From: Caprimulgus europaeus
Lineage: Eukaryota > Chordata > Aves > Caprimulgiformes > Caprimulgidae
Direction of reading: 5' to 3'
Length of the DNA stretch: 64,000 nt
Assembly: GCA_907165065.1 (NCBI GenBank)
Contig: OU015524.1
Coordinates: 59,561,295 to 59,625,294 of the forward strand
The notes under the pieces are model-generated. The model saw only the letters and a program-made list of their open reading frames with translations, made no database searches and was not told where the DNA came from. A program made the translations under genes and the position numbers. Positions within the stretch are counted from its first letter, which is position 1. Each line of letters opens with the position of its first letter. Below, piece after piece: positions 22,801 to 34,309 of this stretch.

Positions 22801-22842
22801 GGAGTTAGGCACCTCTACATCCACTTGAAAGTCAATGGGACT
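22801..22842. repeat. Degraded palindromic repeat relic
   Basis: GGAGTTAGGCACCTCTACAT followed by CTTGAAAGTCAATGGGACTT resembles the same old repeat class as 19408-19480, with its AAGTCAATGGGA core. The match is short, so family membership is tentative. Confidence 0.4.
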
Positions 22843-25800
22843 TAATGTCCTTTGATCATCCCAGACATATGGATATTAAATCCCTTCCCAAGCACTTAAT
22901 ACTTTATCATCTTGAGTGAAACGCATTCCTGTACAGAGAGACAGCATAAAGCTTCTGGAGTCCAGGTAAACTCTGAATAGGTCCACTGGTATATGTGGGC
23001 TGCTATGGTGCATTCTCAGTAGGACTGCAAATTGAGCTGATCTTGAAACTGAAGTCCATGCAGATTTATAGTCACTTTATTAAGCATAATATCTTTTAGA
23101 AAGCACATTGGTAATATGCTCTGTTATTGAATTTCACAATAGTGTTCAACATTTTCTCATCTTTAACTTTCAAAAGCCTCAAGTATGTTACGACATGGTA
23201 ATCAAGGAGATTGTTTTCCACCTGCCATCTTTTTGCAGGCTGGGATCTGAGGTTGCTGGGAGGATGTCTGTGAAGGGTGCTTCACTTTGAAGTGAAGCTT
23301 TGCTTTACTTTCGTCTTAATCCCCCACAGCCTGTTTGAGGTGATGTACCAGATACAGGGTAAACCCTGTCTGGTCCCTGAGGCATTCTGAAGGACCTGTG
23401 AAGCTGGATATGGCTTTGCTCAGGGGTGTGGTGTGGCAGTCTGGTTTTATGGTCAGATCAGAGAGTTCAGCGAAAAGCTCCTGCAGAATATTGTTGCTTG
23501 GGAAATTATATGTCACATAGAGTTGAAGAGAAATATACTAAACTGCAACAAATGAGAATTAATAGGAAACCAACTGGATTCCTGTCACCTGACAAAGAAA
23601 GGAGCTCAGCTCACTGCACTGTCAGCAACCCATTCTTACTACACAGCAAAAAGATACTGTGACTTTCTGCACTGTGCTCAGTGATGAGATCTAGTACTTG
23701 CCTTGTCAAAAGAGTGAAGTCTTTGGATTTTCAAAATGTTTGTTAAAAGAAGACAGCTCCTCCAATAGTCAGTCTTTACAGAATATATGTATGTGTGCCT
23801 GCTTGTAGGTATGAAAATACTAGATATTGTTAAAGGAAATAAGAGCCAGGTAAGGGGTATGAACAGTTATTAATGCCTATAACCATTTATGTTGGCCATT
23901 TTCAAACTTCTTTGCCAGAGCTAGAGAAAGGTAATCTCATATGTGCACAGCCAGGCTTGGAAGGCACTGAGTGGATGTGCACTCACTGTCTATGTAAAAA
24001 TTACACATATGAGAAATATATTGGATGATACTGCTGATCTTGAAGCATGTAGCAGTTTCTGTTGTTAGCCACCTCTATCTGACAAGGATGGACAGTTTCT
24101 CTATTCCCTTTTGAAACTCTGGCAGAGTACAACAAGAAGCCAATGCCTTTCTCAGTTAGAGATTTGTGTGTGACTAGGTTTGTTCTTCAGTGGGTTTTAC
24201 TCCTCTTTTTGGTTGCCTTTGCTCTATTTCCCTTGCCCAAGTTCATATCAGATGCAATAGTGATAAATGTCATGGCTTAGGAAACAGCCAAGAGGGCAGT
24301 ATGACTGAGAAATTACTTTGGTCAACAGACCAAAGATGGGGAAAAAACAGAGGCAAGCAGCTGTGCAGAGGTGAGGTTAGTGATAGGAAGGACTGACAGG
24401 GTAGGTGAACTATGTCTTGTGGCTTGGCAACTGCAGTTTATTCTGTAAATTTTTCCCCATTCAGCAGTATAACGTGCTGTCACTATGCTTTCTTAAGACA
24501 GTTTCTCTTCTATGAGACTCAAATGTCTCACTTTCTGAATAGGAAACTTCCCAACATAGATTAATCTCTGAATAATAACAGCTCTTAAGTTCAAGTCTGG
24601 TGATTATGGGTCACCCTCCCTGTCTCGACATTGATTTATATTGAACAGGACAAAGCATCTGAGCACAGTGAGATTGAGCCCCTGGGTAGCACAGAAACCG
24701 AATCTTTAATTGCCCCCTAAACCAGTTCCCTGGAATGGGATCAAGAGGTTGCTTAATGCCTTGAGAGCTAGGATTTCCCAGCAGTGAAGTGCTGCCACTT
24801 TAATGCGTTAAGGTTTTGCAGCATAGTCCGCAGGCTGCCACTCCAAGGCTGTGGTAGCACTGCAGCTCTGGGGCAATTGATAGGTGCTTGGTCAATTTGC
24901 AGAGCAGAGATGAGTATTTTCATTCATTTAATTTCCTATGGGAGTCCCGAGAGTTGTGTGGCCAAATCCCACACACAATTACAAAGATGTGATCGTGCAC
25001 TTCTGTCATCGTTATTTCTCTGGTCAGCAATAAATGACACTTAATCATCAGATGGAAAACAAAATTTAAAAGTTAAGAATGAAAAAAAAAGAAACCCAAA
25101 AGCCCAGGGCATATTTAATACTGAGAGGAGATGGAGCTATTCATTCTTCCGAGACGGGAACTAATGGGAAGGCACTGAAAATGTCAATATTATGAGATTG
25201 GTTTTTATTAGCTGTTACAAAATCCCTCATTCTTCTCAATCCCATTATGAGTGGGTGAGTCTCCCTGCAACAGAATCACCACTTTCACTCGCAGCTAATG
25301 CCTGTGCTTTTGTTATTATTTATTGTTTACACTACAGATGATAGGCCACAGTGGTGCTCCATTGTTTTAATGACTATAAAAATTTGTGTCTTCTTTGCAC
25401 AGAGACACTTGAACTTCCATGGAAATACTCATCCCCTTTCATCAAGGACTGGGTAAAGCTCTTGATGGAGTGTAGGAGCAGCAAGTACCTTCTCTGAGGC
25501 TCCAGAGCAGGATCTTTAATCAAACAGAAAATCCATACATGTAGTCAGATTTTTCCTGTACTGCCAAGCAGTGGTGGCAAGCAGGTAGTGGTCAGATGTG
25601 TATTTCTCTGCAACAAAGTTGTGGTACCCAGCACGGACTGACAACACCAGCACAGTTTGTTTGGTTTGCCAAAAGAGAGGGTAAGATGGCCAAATTACTC
25701 CTGGAGAATAAAACTCTATCTACCCCAAATTCTCTCCGCAGTTTCAGTTGAGTATAGCACACTCACTTCCTGACCTAAATTGCTGCATTGTGTTGCTGAA

Positions 25801-26049
25801 CAGTCTTAACTACCTGCTGCCTTTCACCTCAGAGGCAGGAGCCCCGTAGGGCTGAGCTAAGCAAAACCTCCTATGTTGTTTGGATAAGCAATTAGTGGAG
25901 TTTTCCAAATGCTTTGGGATCCATCTGGATGAAAGGTGCTGCGTGAATGGGAGGTTGTGTTAGACAGGAAAGCAGATACGTGGTTTGGCAGCCAGACAAG
26001 AATTTTCCTGGTAGCAGTGCTGACATTTCTTTTGTTTTTCTGGTTACAG

Positions 26050-26868
26050 AGAAGGGGCTTGTCTCAGGGGCCTTACTTCAATGTATATGGAGAAAAAGGA
26101 GGCATGGAGCACCGTGGGTCTAGCCCGTTCCCCGAAGGTCCAAGTGACTACGTCTTCAGTCATCTTCCGCTACACTCCCAGCAACAGATCCGAGCTCCCA
26201 TCCCCATGATGCCTATTGGGGGTATCCAGATGGTCCATTCAGTACCGGTGGCCCTTTCAGGTTTACATCCTCCGTCCACTCTGGCCCTGCAGAGAGAGGG
26301 CTCTGAGGAGAAGCAAAGAGGAACTGCGGAAATTCATACAAAAGAATCATATAGTATTTCTAAGCACCATGAGAAACGTACCTCTCCGCACAGCTTGCAC
26401 CCTGCCGCTCCCTCCAGCGCACCCTCCTCTCCGTTGCTGTTGCTGGGGCAGAGCACATCAGAGGACAGTGTCGTAGCTACCGAGAGGGAGCAGGAGGAGA
26501 ACATACAGACTTGTACAAAAGCCATAGCCTCTCTGAGAATCGCCACAGAAGAAGCTGTTCTGCATGGGGTGGAGCAGCTGCAGAGGCCTTCTGAGCCTCA
26601 CCAGAAACCCTTGGAAAGTGCACATTTTAGCATTAAACACTTTAGTGGATCTGAGGCGGGCCAGACCTGTGCCTCAGCCACCCCTCCTGACTTGCATGGT
26701 GGTGAACGGGACAGTTTTGGTACATCACAGACTGCGTTAGCCCATCCCACCTTTTGCAGCAAGAGCTTTGTGGACGTCCGGCAGTTGGGCTTTCACAGCA
26801 GGAGCGACTCCCCATCAAGCACACAGGAAAGAAAAGATCCGTCATCTGAGAAGAGCAAGCCACATTGA
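26050..26868 (+). CDS. HIVEP2: HIVEP2 coding exon 6 (C-terminus)
   Basis: This last coding exon encodes residues 2197-2468 and stops at TGA 26866-26868. It follows TGGTTACAG in phase 0. Recognisable HIVEP2 blocks include the [11 protein letters not shown] region, [28 protein letters not shown] and the highly conserved [20 protein letters not shown] at about 2342-2361, which looks helical. The end, [10 protein letters not shown], mirrors the recalled human DPSSEKSQLH. The exon is rich in Ser, Pro and His and has no further zinc finger. The computed frame is open upstream to an ATG at 25936, but that part is intronic. Confidence 0.95.
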   Translation, partial: RRGLSQGPYFNVYGEKGGMEHRGSSPFPEGPSDYVFSHLPLHSQQQIRAPIPMMPIGGIQMVHSVPVALSGLHPPSTLALQREGSEEKQRGTAEIHTKESYSISKHHEKRTSPHSLHPAAPSSAPSSPLLLLGQSTSEDSVVATEREQEENIQTCTKAIASLRIATEEAVLHGVEQLQRPSEPHQKPLESAHFSIKHFSGSEAGQTCASATPPDLHGGERDSFGTSQTALAHPTFCSKSFVDVRQLGFHSRSDSPSSTQERKDPSSEKSKPH

Positions 26869-27725
26869 TCTGAGATGCATGGAGACTTTCAGCCGTACAT
26901 TTACCCCACTTTTTTTTTTTCTAGAGATAGAGGAAGTATTCAACTTTACAGCATGCCTGTTCTAAGTTACAGTAGTTTGCTATTATATATACTTTTGTTA
27001 TATCAAAAGAATTAGATAAAATAACAAGTCATCATGAGCCTGACCAAAACTAAATTTGAAATTCTTATTGGGTCTGGTACTTTTAAATTGTACAGATGTT
27101 TGTGCCTTTTCTTTACTTTGCTTATATTCTTATAAGCATTTTTTTAGCAGTAATTTGTACATATTTTAGAATTTGTGTATCTGCTTTGTAATAAATGTAA
27201 TTTCTTTCCTTTTTTGGACACTTGGATCTAAATGATGTAAAGCAAAATAGCATCAATATATGTGAGGTTGCACTAAAACATATTTTTATATGATTAAAAC
27301 TGAACAGCTTTTATGTACAGCTCTGATTCTGTAATACTAATATTTATTTACTTTGTTTCATAAATTGTAAATTTTTTTCTTAATGTTGTGGATTGCTTTT
27401 CTATGTGAAGCATGGGATTTACTGTTGCGTAATTAGAACAAAATGTATATTGTAAAACAAGATATTTAAACTAGAGTATCTTATCTTATTCTGCACTTAT
27501 GCATTAGTTAAAAAAAAAAAAGGGTAAAGGATGTATCAGTCAGTTCTTAACTCTTGTAATTTTTTTTTGTCTCGTTTGCTGGATTGACTATAACTTAAGT
27601 GCTGATTGTGATTTTAAACCGATAGTACCGTAAAGCATTAAAGTAAAACAATGTGCTATTGTGAGTTTTTTCAAAGCTTTATAAAACAGTTATAAATATA
27701 TTAAAAGTTATTTGGTCTTATGTGA
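26869..27725 (+). other. HIVEP2: HIVEP2 3' untranslated region
   Basis: The very AT-rich stretch after the stop ends where composition turns abruptly GC-rich near 27770. Polyadenylation hexamers occur at 27190 (AATAAA) and at 27293, 27637 and 27700 (ATTAAA). An AU-rich element, ATTTATTTA, lies at 27342-27350, and a Pumilio-type TGTACATA at 27156-27163. The exact end is inferred from the hexamers and composition. Confidence 0.7.
27637..27705 (+). terminator. HIVEP2: Likely distal polyadenylation region of HIVEP2
   Basis: ATTAAA at 27637-27642 is followed by a TG/T-rich stretch at 27651-27671 (TGTGCTATTGTGAGTTTTTT), the expected layout for cleavage around 27655-27665. A second ATTAAA at 27700-27705 is followed by TTATTTGGTCTTATGTG. 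The AATAAA at 27190 is a plausible proximal alternative with a T-rich downstream tract. Confidence 0.55.
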
Positions 27726-28263
27726 ACATGTTGATCTATATACTCCTTTAAAAAGCTATGGGAAAACATTCCACCCCATGTAAATATGTGCAAGTGCATC
27801 GCTGGTGCCGTCTGTGTAACTCGGTGGGACAGGTGAGGTTTGCTGTGCTGGCAGGCGCGGGCGCCAAGCCCCGGCAAGCCCCTGCTCGCGAGGGCTGGCC
27901 GTGGGGCGTAGGTGTCATGGAGAGGTGCCCCGGGGTGTCAGAGAGAGTGGTGTGGAGTGGGGAAAAAAAGGTGTTTCCTTGCACTTGAACACCATGGCTG
28001 ATCACTCCCTGCTGCGGTACCTGGGTCAAGGGAGGCTCCTGTTCCATCCCGTCCTGGGAGTTTGGTCCTGCCGGTGAGGCAGAGAGTATCGCCACGCCGG
28101 CCTCTTCGAGGAGCAGGATTCATGGGCAGGAAAGTTGCAGTCTTCCAGAGCAGGGTCTCCATCTGGGTGAGGTTTGCTCCAGAGGAAAGTCAGGAGGAGC
28201 CTGGGCTTGTGTTTGAACATGTGTGGTGGCTTACCACTACCACCAGCAGCTTCCGTGCGTGCG
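27726..28263. other. GC-rich sequence beyond the 3' UTR
   Basis: Composition changes sharply to GC-rich with scattered CpG (for example 27850-27910). Overlapping ORFs of 74-115 codons occur on both strands, as expected for GC-rich non-coding DNA; none resembles a known protein. I see no gene. Confidence 0.6.
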
Positions 28264-28299
28264 CACACACACACACACACACACACTCACACACACACA
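28264..28299. repeat. (CA)n microsatellite
   Basis: An alternating CA tract of about 36 bp with one TC interruption at 28287-28288. Confidence 0.95.
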
Positions 28300-31200
28300 G
28301 ATGAAAGAAATCAACGACCTGGATTCTATTTTGTGCTATTTAGTGGATTATAATTCTGTGAAACCAAGTTTGTATACTGATTAACGATACATTTAAGGAG
28401 TGTTCTTTAAAAAGAAATAAATATACAGTTACATGCATGAGGTGTCTAGTTTTCATGTGTTCTTTGCATTTTCCAAATTCATTGGCATTCCAGTATATTG
28501 TCAGAACCTTGTATTCCCAAGTGCTGCTTTCCCTTACAAGGAGCACCCTTAAGAATGTGAGTGGCAGCAAAAAATGCGGATCTTATTTTGTCCTCCTCAG
28601 ATATTATCAAACCAAACCAGTTTATTTCTCCAATAATACCATGTGGGGGCAGAATCACAGCTGGTACGTTGTGGGAATTCTAGCATGATGGCAGATGACA
28701 GGCATAGTACCATAATGGGCAGTGACCACTTCTAACCGTTAAAGGTTAGTTTCTCATATCCATTGCAGTGTTCCTACCTTTATTCCAGATTATTATGGTA
28801 ACCTTGCCAAGATAAGCATGTGCCAGAAAACTGGCTCATCTCAGACTGGAGAGAGGAGAAGCAGTATATGTAGTTGGAGGCGAGCAGCTTGTTGGATCAT
28901 GCTTCCTTTAAAAAAAAGAAGTCAATTATACTTTTTAAATAAACAAGCCTTCTCTGATAAAAGCCTCTCTCTTCTCTTCCTTGGCTGCATGGCTGTATTG
29001 AGAACAAAATGCTCGGCACAATGATCAGCTAATCAGGTAATCACAGACATTTTATTAAGAGGGAACCAGGCAACCCCCAATGGTAAATGCTCTATTAACA
29101 TTGCCTTTATAAGAAACCCCCTTACTGTGGGAGTTACCTCTGGCTTGTTTAATTATTTTAATTAATTTGGAGCAGCTGCAATTTACCATCCACCTTTTCA
29201 GCCTTGGGGCTTTTTTTTTTTAGTAATCATTGAGCAAGTATCACTGAAATTACATGTGATTTTTTTGGGTTACAGTGCAGCAACCCTGAAGAGGTTTCAG
29301 GTACTTATAATCTTAATTGTATTTTCTTAATGAGTTAATGTTTATACAGTGCTTTGAAAAAAACATACCCTCACACAAGGCCTAGGCATTGATGATGACG
29401 CTTTGGAAGTGGTGTGGAGGAGGAAGGCAAACACATCTGGCAAAGTTTTCCCAGGCTTGAGCAATTTTCAGAACCAACATTGGTACAACAACCAGGACCG
29501 GGGGCAGATGATTTCCTGAGGGCTCTGCTTGCTTTCCCAGGTGCAGCCCACTCTGAGCCATCAGCAGTAAGGATGGTGTGGGGCTGCATTGTGCATGGTT
29601 GTGCTGAGCTGACACTCGGTGCCTCCAGCCCGCTGGCTCAGGCTCAGCGCTGCGGAGCTGTTGGTGTCTGGGAATGACCATCAGCGCCTGTGTGTGCTGA
29701 CAGCCCCTCTGAGGGTGGTGGGGAAGGGGTTCCTCCAAAATACTTGGTGTGACGGATGCACATAGGTCTTACAGGACCAAGAAGAGTAACTCTGAGGTCT
29801 CTGATGTAAAAGTTCTGTGTTTTTAAAAAGGATAAAAAGAAGAGATTTAACAGGGCACTCTAGAAAACTGCAGAACTGAATGAGGATTTTTATATGCAGT
29901 ATGCTGTAGAATTACTAAGTCAGGAATATAATTACCTATTATATTGTTCAAGGAGGTTATAATTTTCTGTGAAGATCCATATGTCTCCTCTGTAAAGCAC
30001 AAGGGAAATACAGATGCTCTGACAAGCTCTATTTATTCCCTTCTTGCAGAACACTGTCACCAGAGTCACTTCGGGATTTATTTGCGTCAGCATATTGGTC
30101 TCATGTAACTGCCTGCTCAACCCTTTTATGAAGCTTTAGATTCTGACTCAGGGTACTAACTCTATTGCACGTTAAATACCTTTATGTGGACCTCCCTGCT
30201 GCAGGACACATTGCCAGCAGTGGATAAGAATTAGCACCAATAAAGGATGTTGTTAGCTATAACAGACCCAAATGGAGCCAAACTACTTAAGTACAAAATT
30301 TCCATCCTAGAATGCTGCAGTCACCTCCTGCTCCACCCCAGCAGCACCTAGACTTACAAGGTGCCTCCTTGTTTGAGGTTGTTTCCTTGAGTTCTGTTTT
30401 TGGGCATGAGCTGAACTTCTCTCCTCAGAACTGCTTATGCTGCTTCTCCTCCCAGACTGAGCTGGACACCAGAAACTACACATTTCTTGGCCTAGATTTC
30501 CCAAGGGACCTGCCCTACTGAGCAGGTCTTTGAAAATACCCAACATAGGATGACTTGGGGCTCCCTGTTGAATTATATATTTGGCTGTCACCACCTCTTA
30601 AGGATTAGCCTAATGACCTGGTCCCCCTCTCTGAGTATCTAAAAAAACCCCCAAAAATCTGTGTTGAAACCTCTCCCTTGGTAGATCAACAATTCCAGTC
30701 TCCTAGGAGAGTGCCCTGAGTACCCCACAAGCAGTAGAAAAGTATTTTCTTTCCTGCTGAAGTTCTGCTACTGTGAAGCAAGAAATTCAAGATTCATTGG
30801 ATCAGCAAGATTGTAGCCTATTGTCCACAAGAAGAAAAGCTCTTTAGACGTGCCCTGCTCAGTAGGGAGAGAGCCATCTGGAAGGCCAGTGAGGACAGTG
30901 GTGTGACAGAGACTTTGAAGGACAGGGACTGAGCTCAAGCAGTTCCCAGCCTGCAGCCTTCTAGACAGCTTAGAGAGCATGGTTTCGAACATGCTCCCTA
31001 CTTCGCATCCAGCTCCGTTCTGAGGTGATTGACTCTCCCATGTCCAATGGAGGGAGCAAGGCAAATGACAGACTAACAGTTCTTGGCTTCAGAGTGAAGA
31101 CTAAGCCTCAAAAGCTAGTTGCTGCAGTGCCTGGATCCTTTATTGGGTTTTGCCCTGAATAGCTGTGGAGGAACAAACCTTATTGATTTATTCCATTGCA

Positions 31201-33185
31201 CAGTAGAACAAGTCAATGGGAGTTATCCTTCTAAGTCATTTAGCCACCTCAGGAGATCCTCATCAATATTCTCTAAAGATTGTCCTTTAAAGTAAATCCA
31301 GGGTTACCAATGCAAAACCTACACAGTACATTGTATATTTTAGTCTAGCCACTATTTGGGGATTTCTTTTTCAGTTAAATTGCCTGCATGAAAAAGTCAG
31401 CAATCTGTGTACTAATTGAGTTTGTTACTGTGATGATGTCCCTGTGCCCTTTTCTCATATACAGATTACATACAGTAAACACAGACCCTGAACATATGCT
31501 CACTGTAGACTCAATTTAAGATGAAAGTACTGGACAGTTTGACTTGTTCTGTAATTTATACTGGGGGGCTTTGAATATGCTATATATGTCATGTGTGTTT
31601 GTGCTGTCTTTAACATGCCTGCTTTTAACTGGATTTGGTACCACTGATAGCACCAGGAATGTGGGAAACAGTTTGATGTGGCTTCAAATACTTGGCTTTT
31701 GCCCCTATGTGATGCCTACATGAGCTACAATAATCTGATTTGTTGTGTGTACATAAGTCTTTTCCAAATGATTGTGCTCGGTGAGGTAAACTCTTTTTAA
31801 GAGTTTGATTTGTGAGTATAGAGGTACCCTGTACATATGGTTCATATGTGTAGGGCTTTATTAGGCATGTGATAGAATTTAAGCAAAAGAGAAATGTCTC
31901 TATCTTTTTATACAAGATAATCTTTAGCTGGACCTCTGTGGAGTCAGAGCTAGATTAAACTCATCCTTGGGAGCAGACCACTGCAATGACCATGAGCCAC
32001 TGGAATCCCCATAGAGGATGAACTGGCATTCAGGGATTGCTGGGTCTCTACACTGGCAACATTTTCCCCCCAGCTTTAAGAAGCTGGGGGGGAAATGGAC
32101 TCCTATTGCCTTGTGCATTGCTGTACATTGTCAAATCACCTCCAGTCACATCAAAGCTACAGGCAAGCTCCTCAGCAAACGTGCATCAAGCTAGTTCCAG
32201 TGGTGCCAGCGCATCTCTACTGTACAGCAGCCAAGGGACCCTGGGATCCTAACACCTCTGAGGTCTGTTCAAGCATACAAATAACCTCCATGAGCTTGCC
32301 TCCTTGTAGGCTGGACTGCAGGCTGGTGGGAGCAGTGGTAGAAGAAAACAACAGTGTTTTGAAAACCAGTACAAATTTCTGCTCTAGTGAGTTTCCCTGC
32401 TTTTCTGCATTGTATGAATATTCATTCTGAAGCTGACATGATGAGGGGAGCTTGATCAGCAGCAGGCTTAATCAAAAACAAAAACAATATTACCACATAA
32501 ACTGCCTTTTCGCATTCTTTCCTGATGAGTGACATCTCTTAACTGACAGGGGTATTGCTAAGCAAAGCAGTCAGGATGAATATGCATGGCTGCACGCACA
32601 GCCCCATCCAGCAAGGTGGAGAAAGCCAGTGGAGGTAGAGCCGGCTCCATACTGGAGAACAGCATTTCCTTTCCCACTCCCCTGCCAGAATATAAGAAGA
32701 GGCTGACACCATGCCACAGAAACTAATGGAGTTTCCACATTCATTTTAAACAGCAGGAGATGCAGTCTCTTGAAGGCTTGTTTCCATGAGGTGATGAGAA
32801 ATCTCACTGCTAAAGTTGCAGGGATGTCAGAGTATTTGGCATTTTGCCATTTCAACTTCTTTTCATTCCCATCTGTTCCCAGAGAAGGTCTTTGCCTGGT
32901 TCAGCCACACTCTGCTGGGGCAGGGGGGCTGTGGGGAGCTGCTCTGGGCTGTGGAAGGAGCTGGTCCCCCAATATCCTGAGTACTGGTGTAAATGCCCCA
33001 AATCCTCCAGGTGAATTAGCGTTGGCCTTCTCAACAGTGGCATTGCATAGTCTGTAAGGCAAATGAAAGCCTGGGGGAGGACCTATGTACTTATTCTTCC
33101 TAAATAGATATGTACTCATAATCCCCAAAGGGTTACTTCAAAATGATGACTATTTCAAAAGCCAGATTTTCTGAAGAGCTGGGCT
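28300..33185. other. Intergenic DNA, no gene seen
   Basis: No ORF here resembles a known protein, and I see no RNA gene. Two items stand out. The AT-rich, possibly conserved stretch 29030-29350 has TAATTA-type sites and a CAGCTG. The 32062-32096 stretch is a short hairpin. A degraded AAGTCAATGGGA repeat relic is at 31206-31246. Confidence 0.6.
32062..32096. repeat. Short inverted repeat (hairpin)
   Basis: CCCCCCAGCTT at 32066-32076 pairs perfectly with AAGCTGGGGGG at 32081-32091 across a 4-nt loop. TTT and AAA extend the stem beyond one bulged G. It looks like a stable foldback; no gene or known element is associated with it. Confidence 0.8.
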
Positions 33186-33296
33186 CTTTGACTGAGGCAC
33201 TTCGGTGAAGTGGTCAGAGTTTTCAAAAGTGCTGAGCACTTGTTCTCAGCAGAAACTGCTGGATTCTGGGCACATGTGAAAATTTGGCCCTTAAAA
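33186..33296. repeat. Possible old repeat relic
   Basis: TTTTCAAAAGTGCTGAGCAC on the left, and GTGAAAATTTGGCCC on the right, resemble the two ends of an old amniote palindromic repeat (a TTCAGAAGTGCTGAGCAC/TGAAAATCAGGCC-type element). The middle is diverged. Assigned from memory of the pattern only. Confidence 0.4.
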
Positions 33297-33390
33297 CTTC
33301 TTAATGACTAACTTAATGATGTCTGGCACTTCACTTCCATTTCTTATTTCTCACAATCTTTCTTCCCTCCACAACATTCATATTTAGCCA

Positions 33391-33412
33391 AAAAGAAAGA
33401 AAGAAAGAAAAA
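33391..33412. repeat. Short (AAAG)n tract
   Basis: Four to five AAAG units ending in an A run. Confidence 0.9.
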
Positions 33413-33865
33413 ATGAATGAAACAATGAGCAAACATTCAGGGCTGAAGTAGCCTGTTCCTTTTTACTGCCAGGAAAAATGAAAATTATGAAGGAGAGGCT
33501 TTGATCAGTTTTGTGACAAAGTTTTTCCTCTCCATTTCATATTTCTTGATGACATTTTAACTCATGGGACTGGTACAGAGAGACATCTTGGACTCATCTT
33601 AAATCTTTCAGAAGTTTTCTTTGGACCCTCAGTGGAGAGGGGAGATTTTAACACTGAAATTAAAAAAAAAAAAAGAAGAAGAAAGGAGGCAAAGGCACGG
33701 TGTACTGCAGGGAGCAGTCTTTCTCTGGCAGAAGATGAGCTGAAGAGTCTAATATTTTTTTCCATCTCTATTTCCTCTAGTCCTACTGCGAGCCAAAGGG
33801 ATTCAGATCCAGCTGATCTCTCAGGGTGGGGGGTGAAGGGGGCTGGATGATATTATAAGCTGAGC

Positions 33866-33937
33866 CCTGCTGCCTGCTCCATCAATTAACGCAGGCAGCA
33901 GGAAGAAGCTGAGGGGGGATAACACCCCTGTGGTGTT
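33866..33937. repeat. Two adjacent hairpins
   Basis: CCTGCTGCCTGC (33866-33877) pairs perfectly with GCAGGCAGCAGG (33891-33902) around a 13-nt AT-rich loop. Immediately after, AACACC (33921-33926) pairs with GGTGTT (33932-33937) around 5 nt. The first stem, with twelve GC-rich pairs, is unlikely to be trivial, but no RNA family is recognised. Confidence 0.75.
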
Positions 33938-34194
33938 GCCCCTGCTCTGCAGGATCCTGTGAAACATTTTTGCTGGCTCTCTGCAGAGCTGGATCCCTGC
34001 CAGGCTGCGAAAGCAAAGGATCAGCCGCTGTCTAGAGCATTGCCCTGTGATAACCCGCTGGATTTCCATGCAGAAACCCAAGTGAGAGTTAATGCTGCTT
34101 TAAGCAGCCTAAACCTTGGCTGGGCTGGCTCTCTAGCTGCTGCTCTGCTGCCTCAGCCAGTGCCAGGAAAGCCACTGGTGGAGCAGGGCTGGCT

Positions 34195-34235
34195 GGGGGA
34201 CGCAGGGGCAGGGGGGCTGGCAGGGGGCTCTGGGG
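34195..34235 (+). other. G-run cluster with quadruplex potential
   Basis: Five runs of four to six G lie at 34195-34199, 34205-34208, 34211-34216, 34223-34227 and 34232-34235, with loops of 2-6 nt. This satisfies the usual G-quadruplex pattern on the + strand. It sits in a locally GC-rich stretch (about 33.84-34.31 kb). Confidence 0.8.
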
Positions 34236-34309
34236 TGACATCCTCCTTCCTGGGGGATGCACCCTGCGAGGCTGCTCTGGCTGGCCTGGGTGCTCTCTGA
34301 GCTCCCAAA

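Larger units (their letters stand above)
19199..26049 (+). other. HIVEP2: HIVEP2 intron before the last exon
   Basis: This 6.9-kb intron runs from donor GTAAGT to acceptor TCTGGTTACAG. It holds an old palindromic repeat relic (19408-19480), a pure ATTCT pentanucleotide array (19508-19590), another relic at 22801-22842 and a moderately GC-rich stretch near 20130-20660. ORFs of up to 154 codons on both strands around 20.1-20.8 kb look like chance. The stretch 24780-25380 has evenly mixed, low-repeat sequence and could be conserved non-coding DNA, but alignment would be needed to say so. Confidence 0.88.

Noticed and set aside
25936..26049. ATG-initiated upstream extension of the last exon frame
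   Set aside because: The sequence before 26050 is a pyrimidine-rich intron end with a consensus acceptor, and it does not match HIVEP2 protein. The open frame is coincidental.
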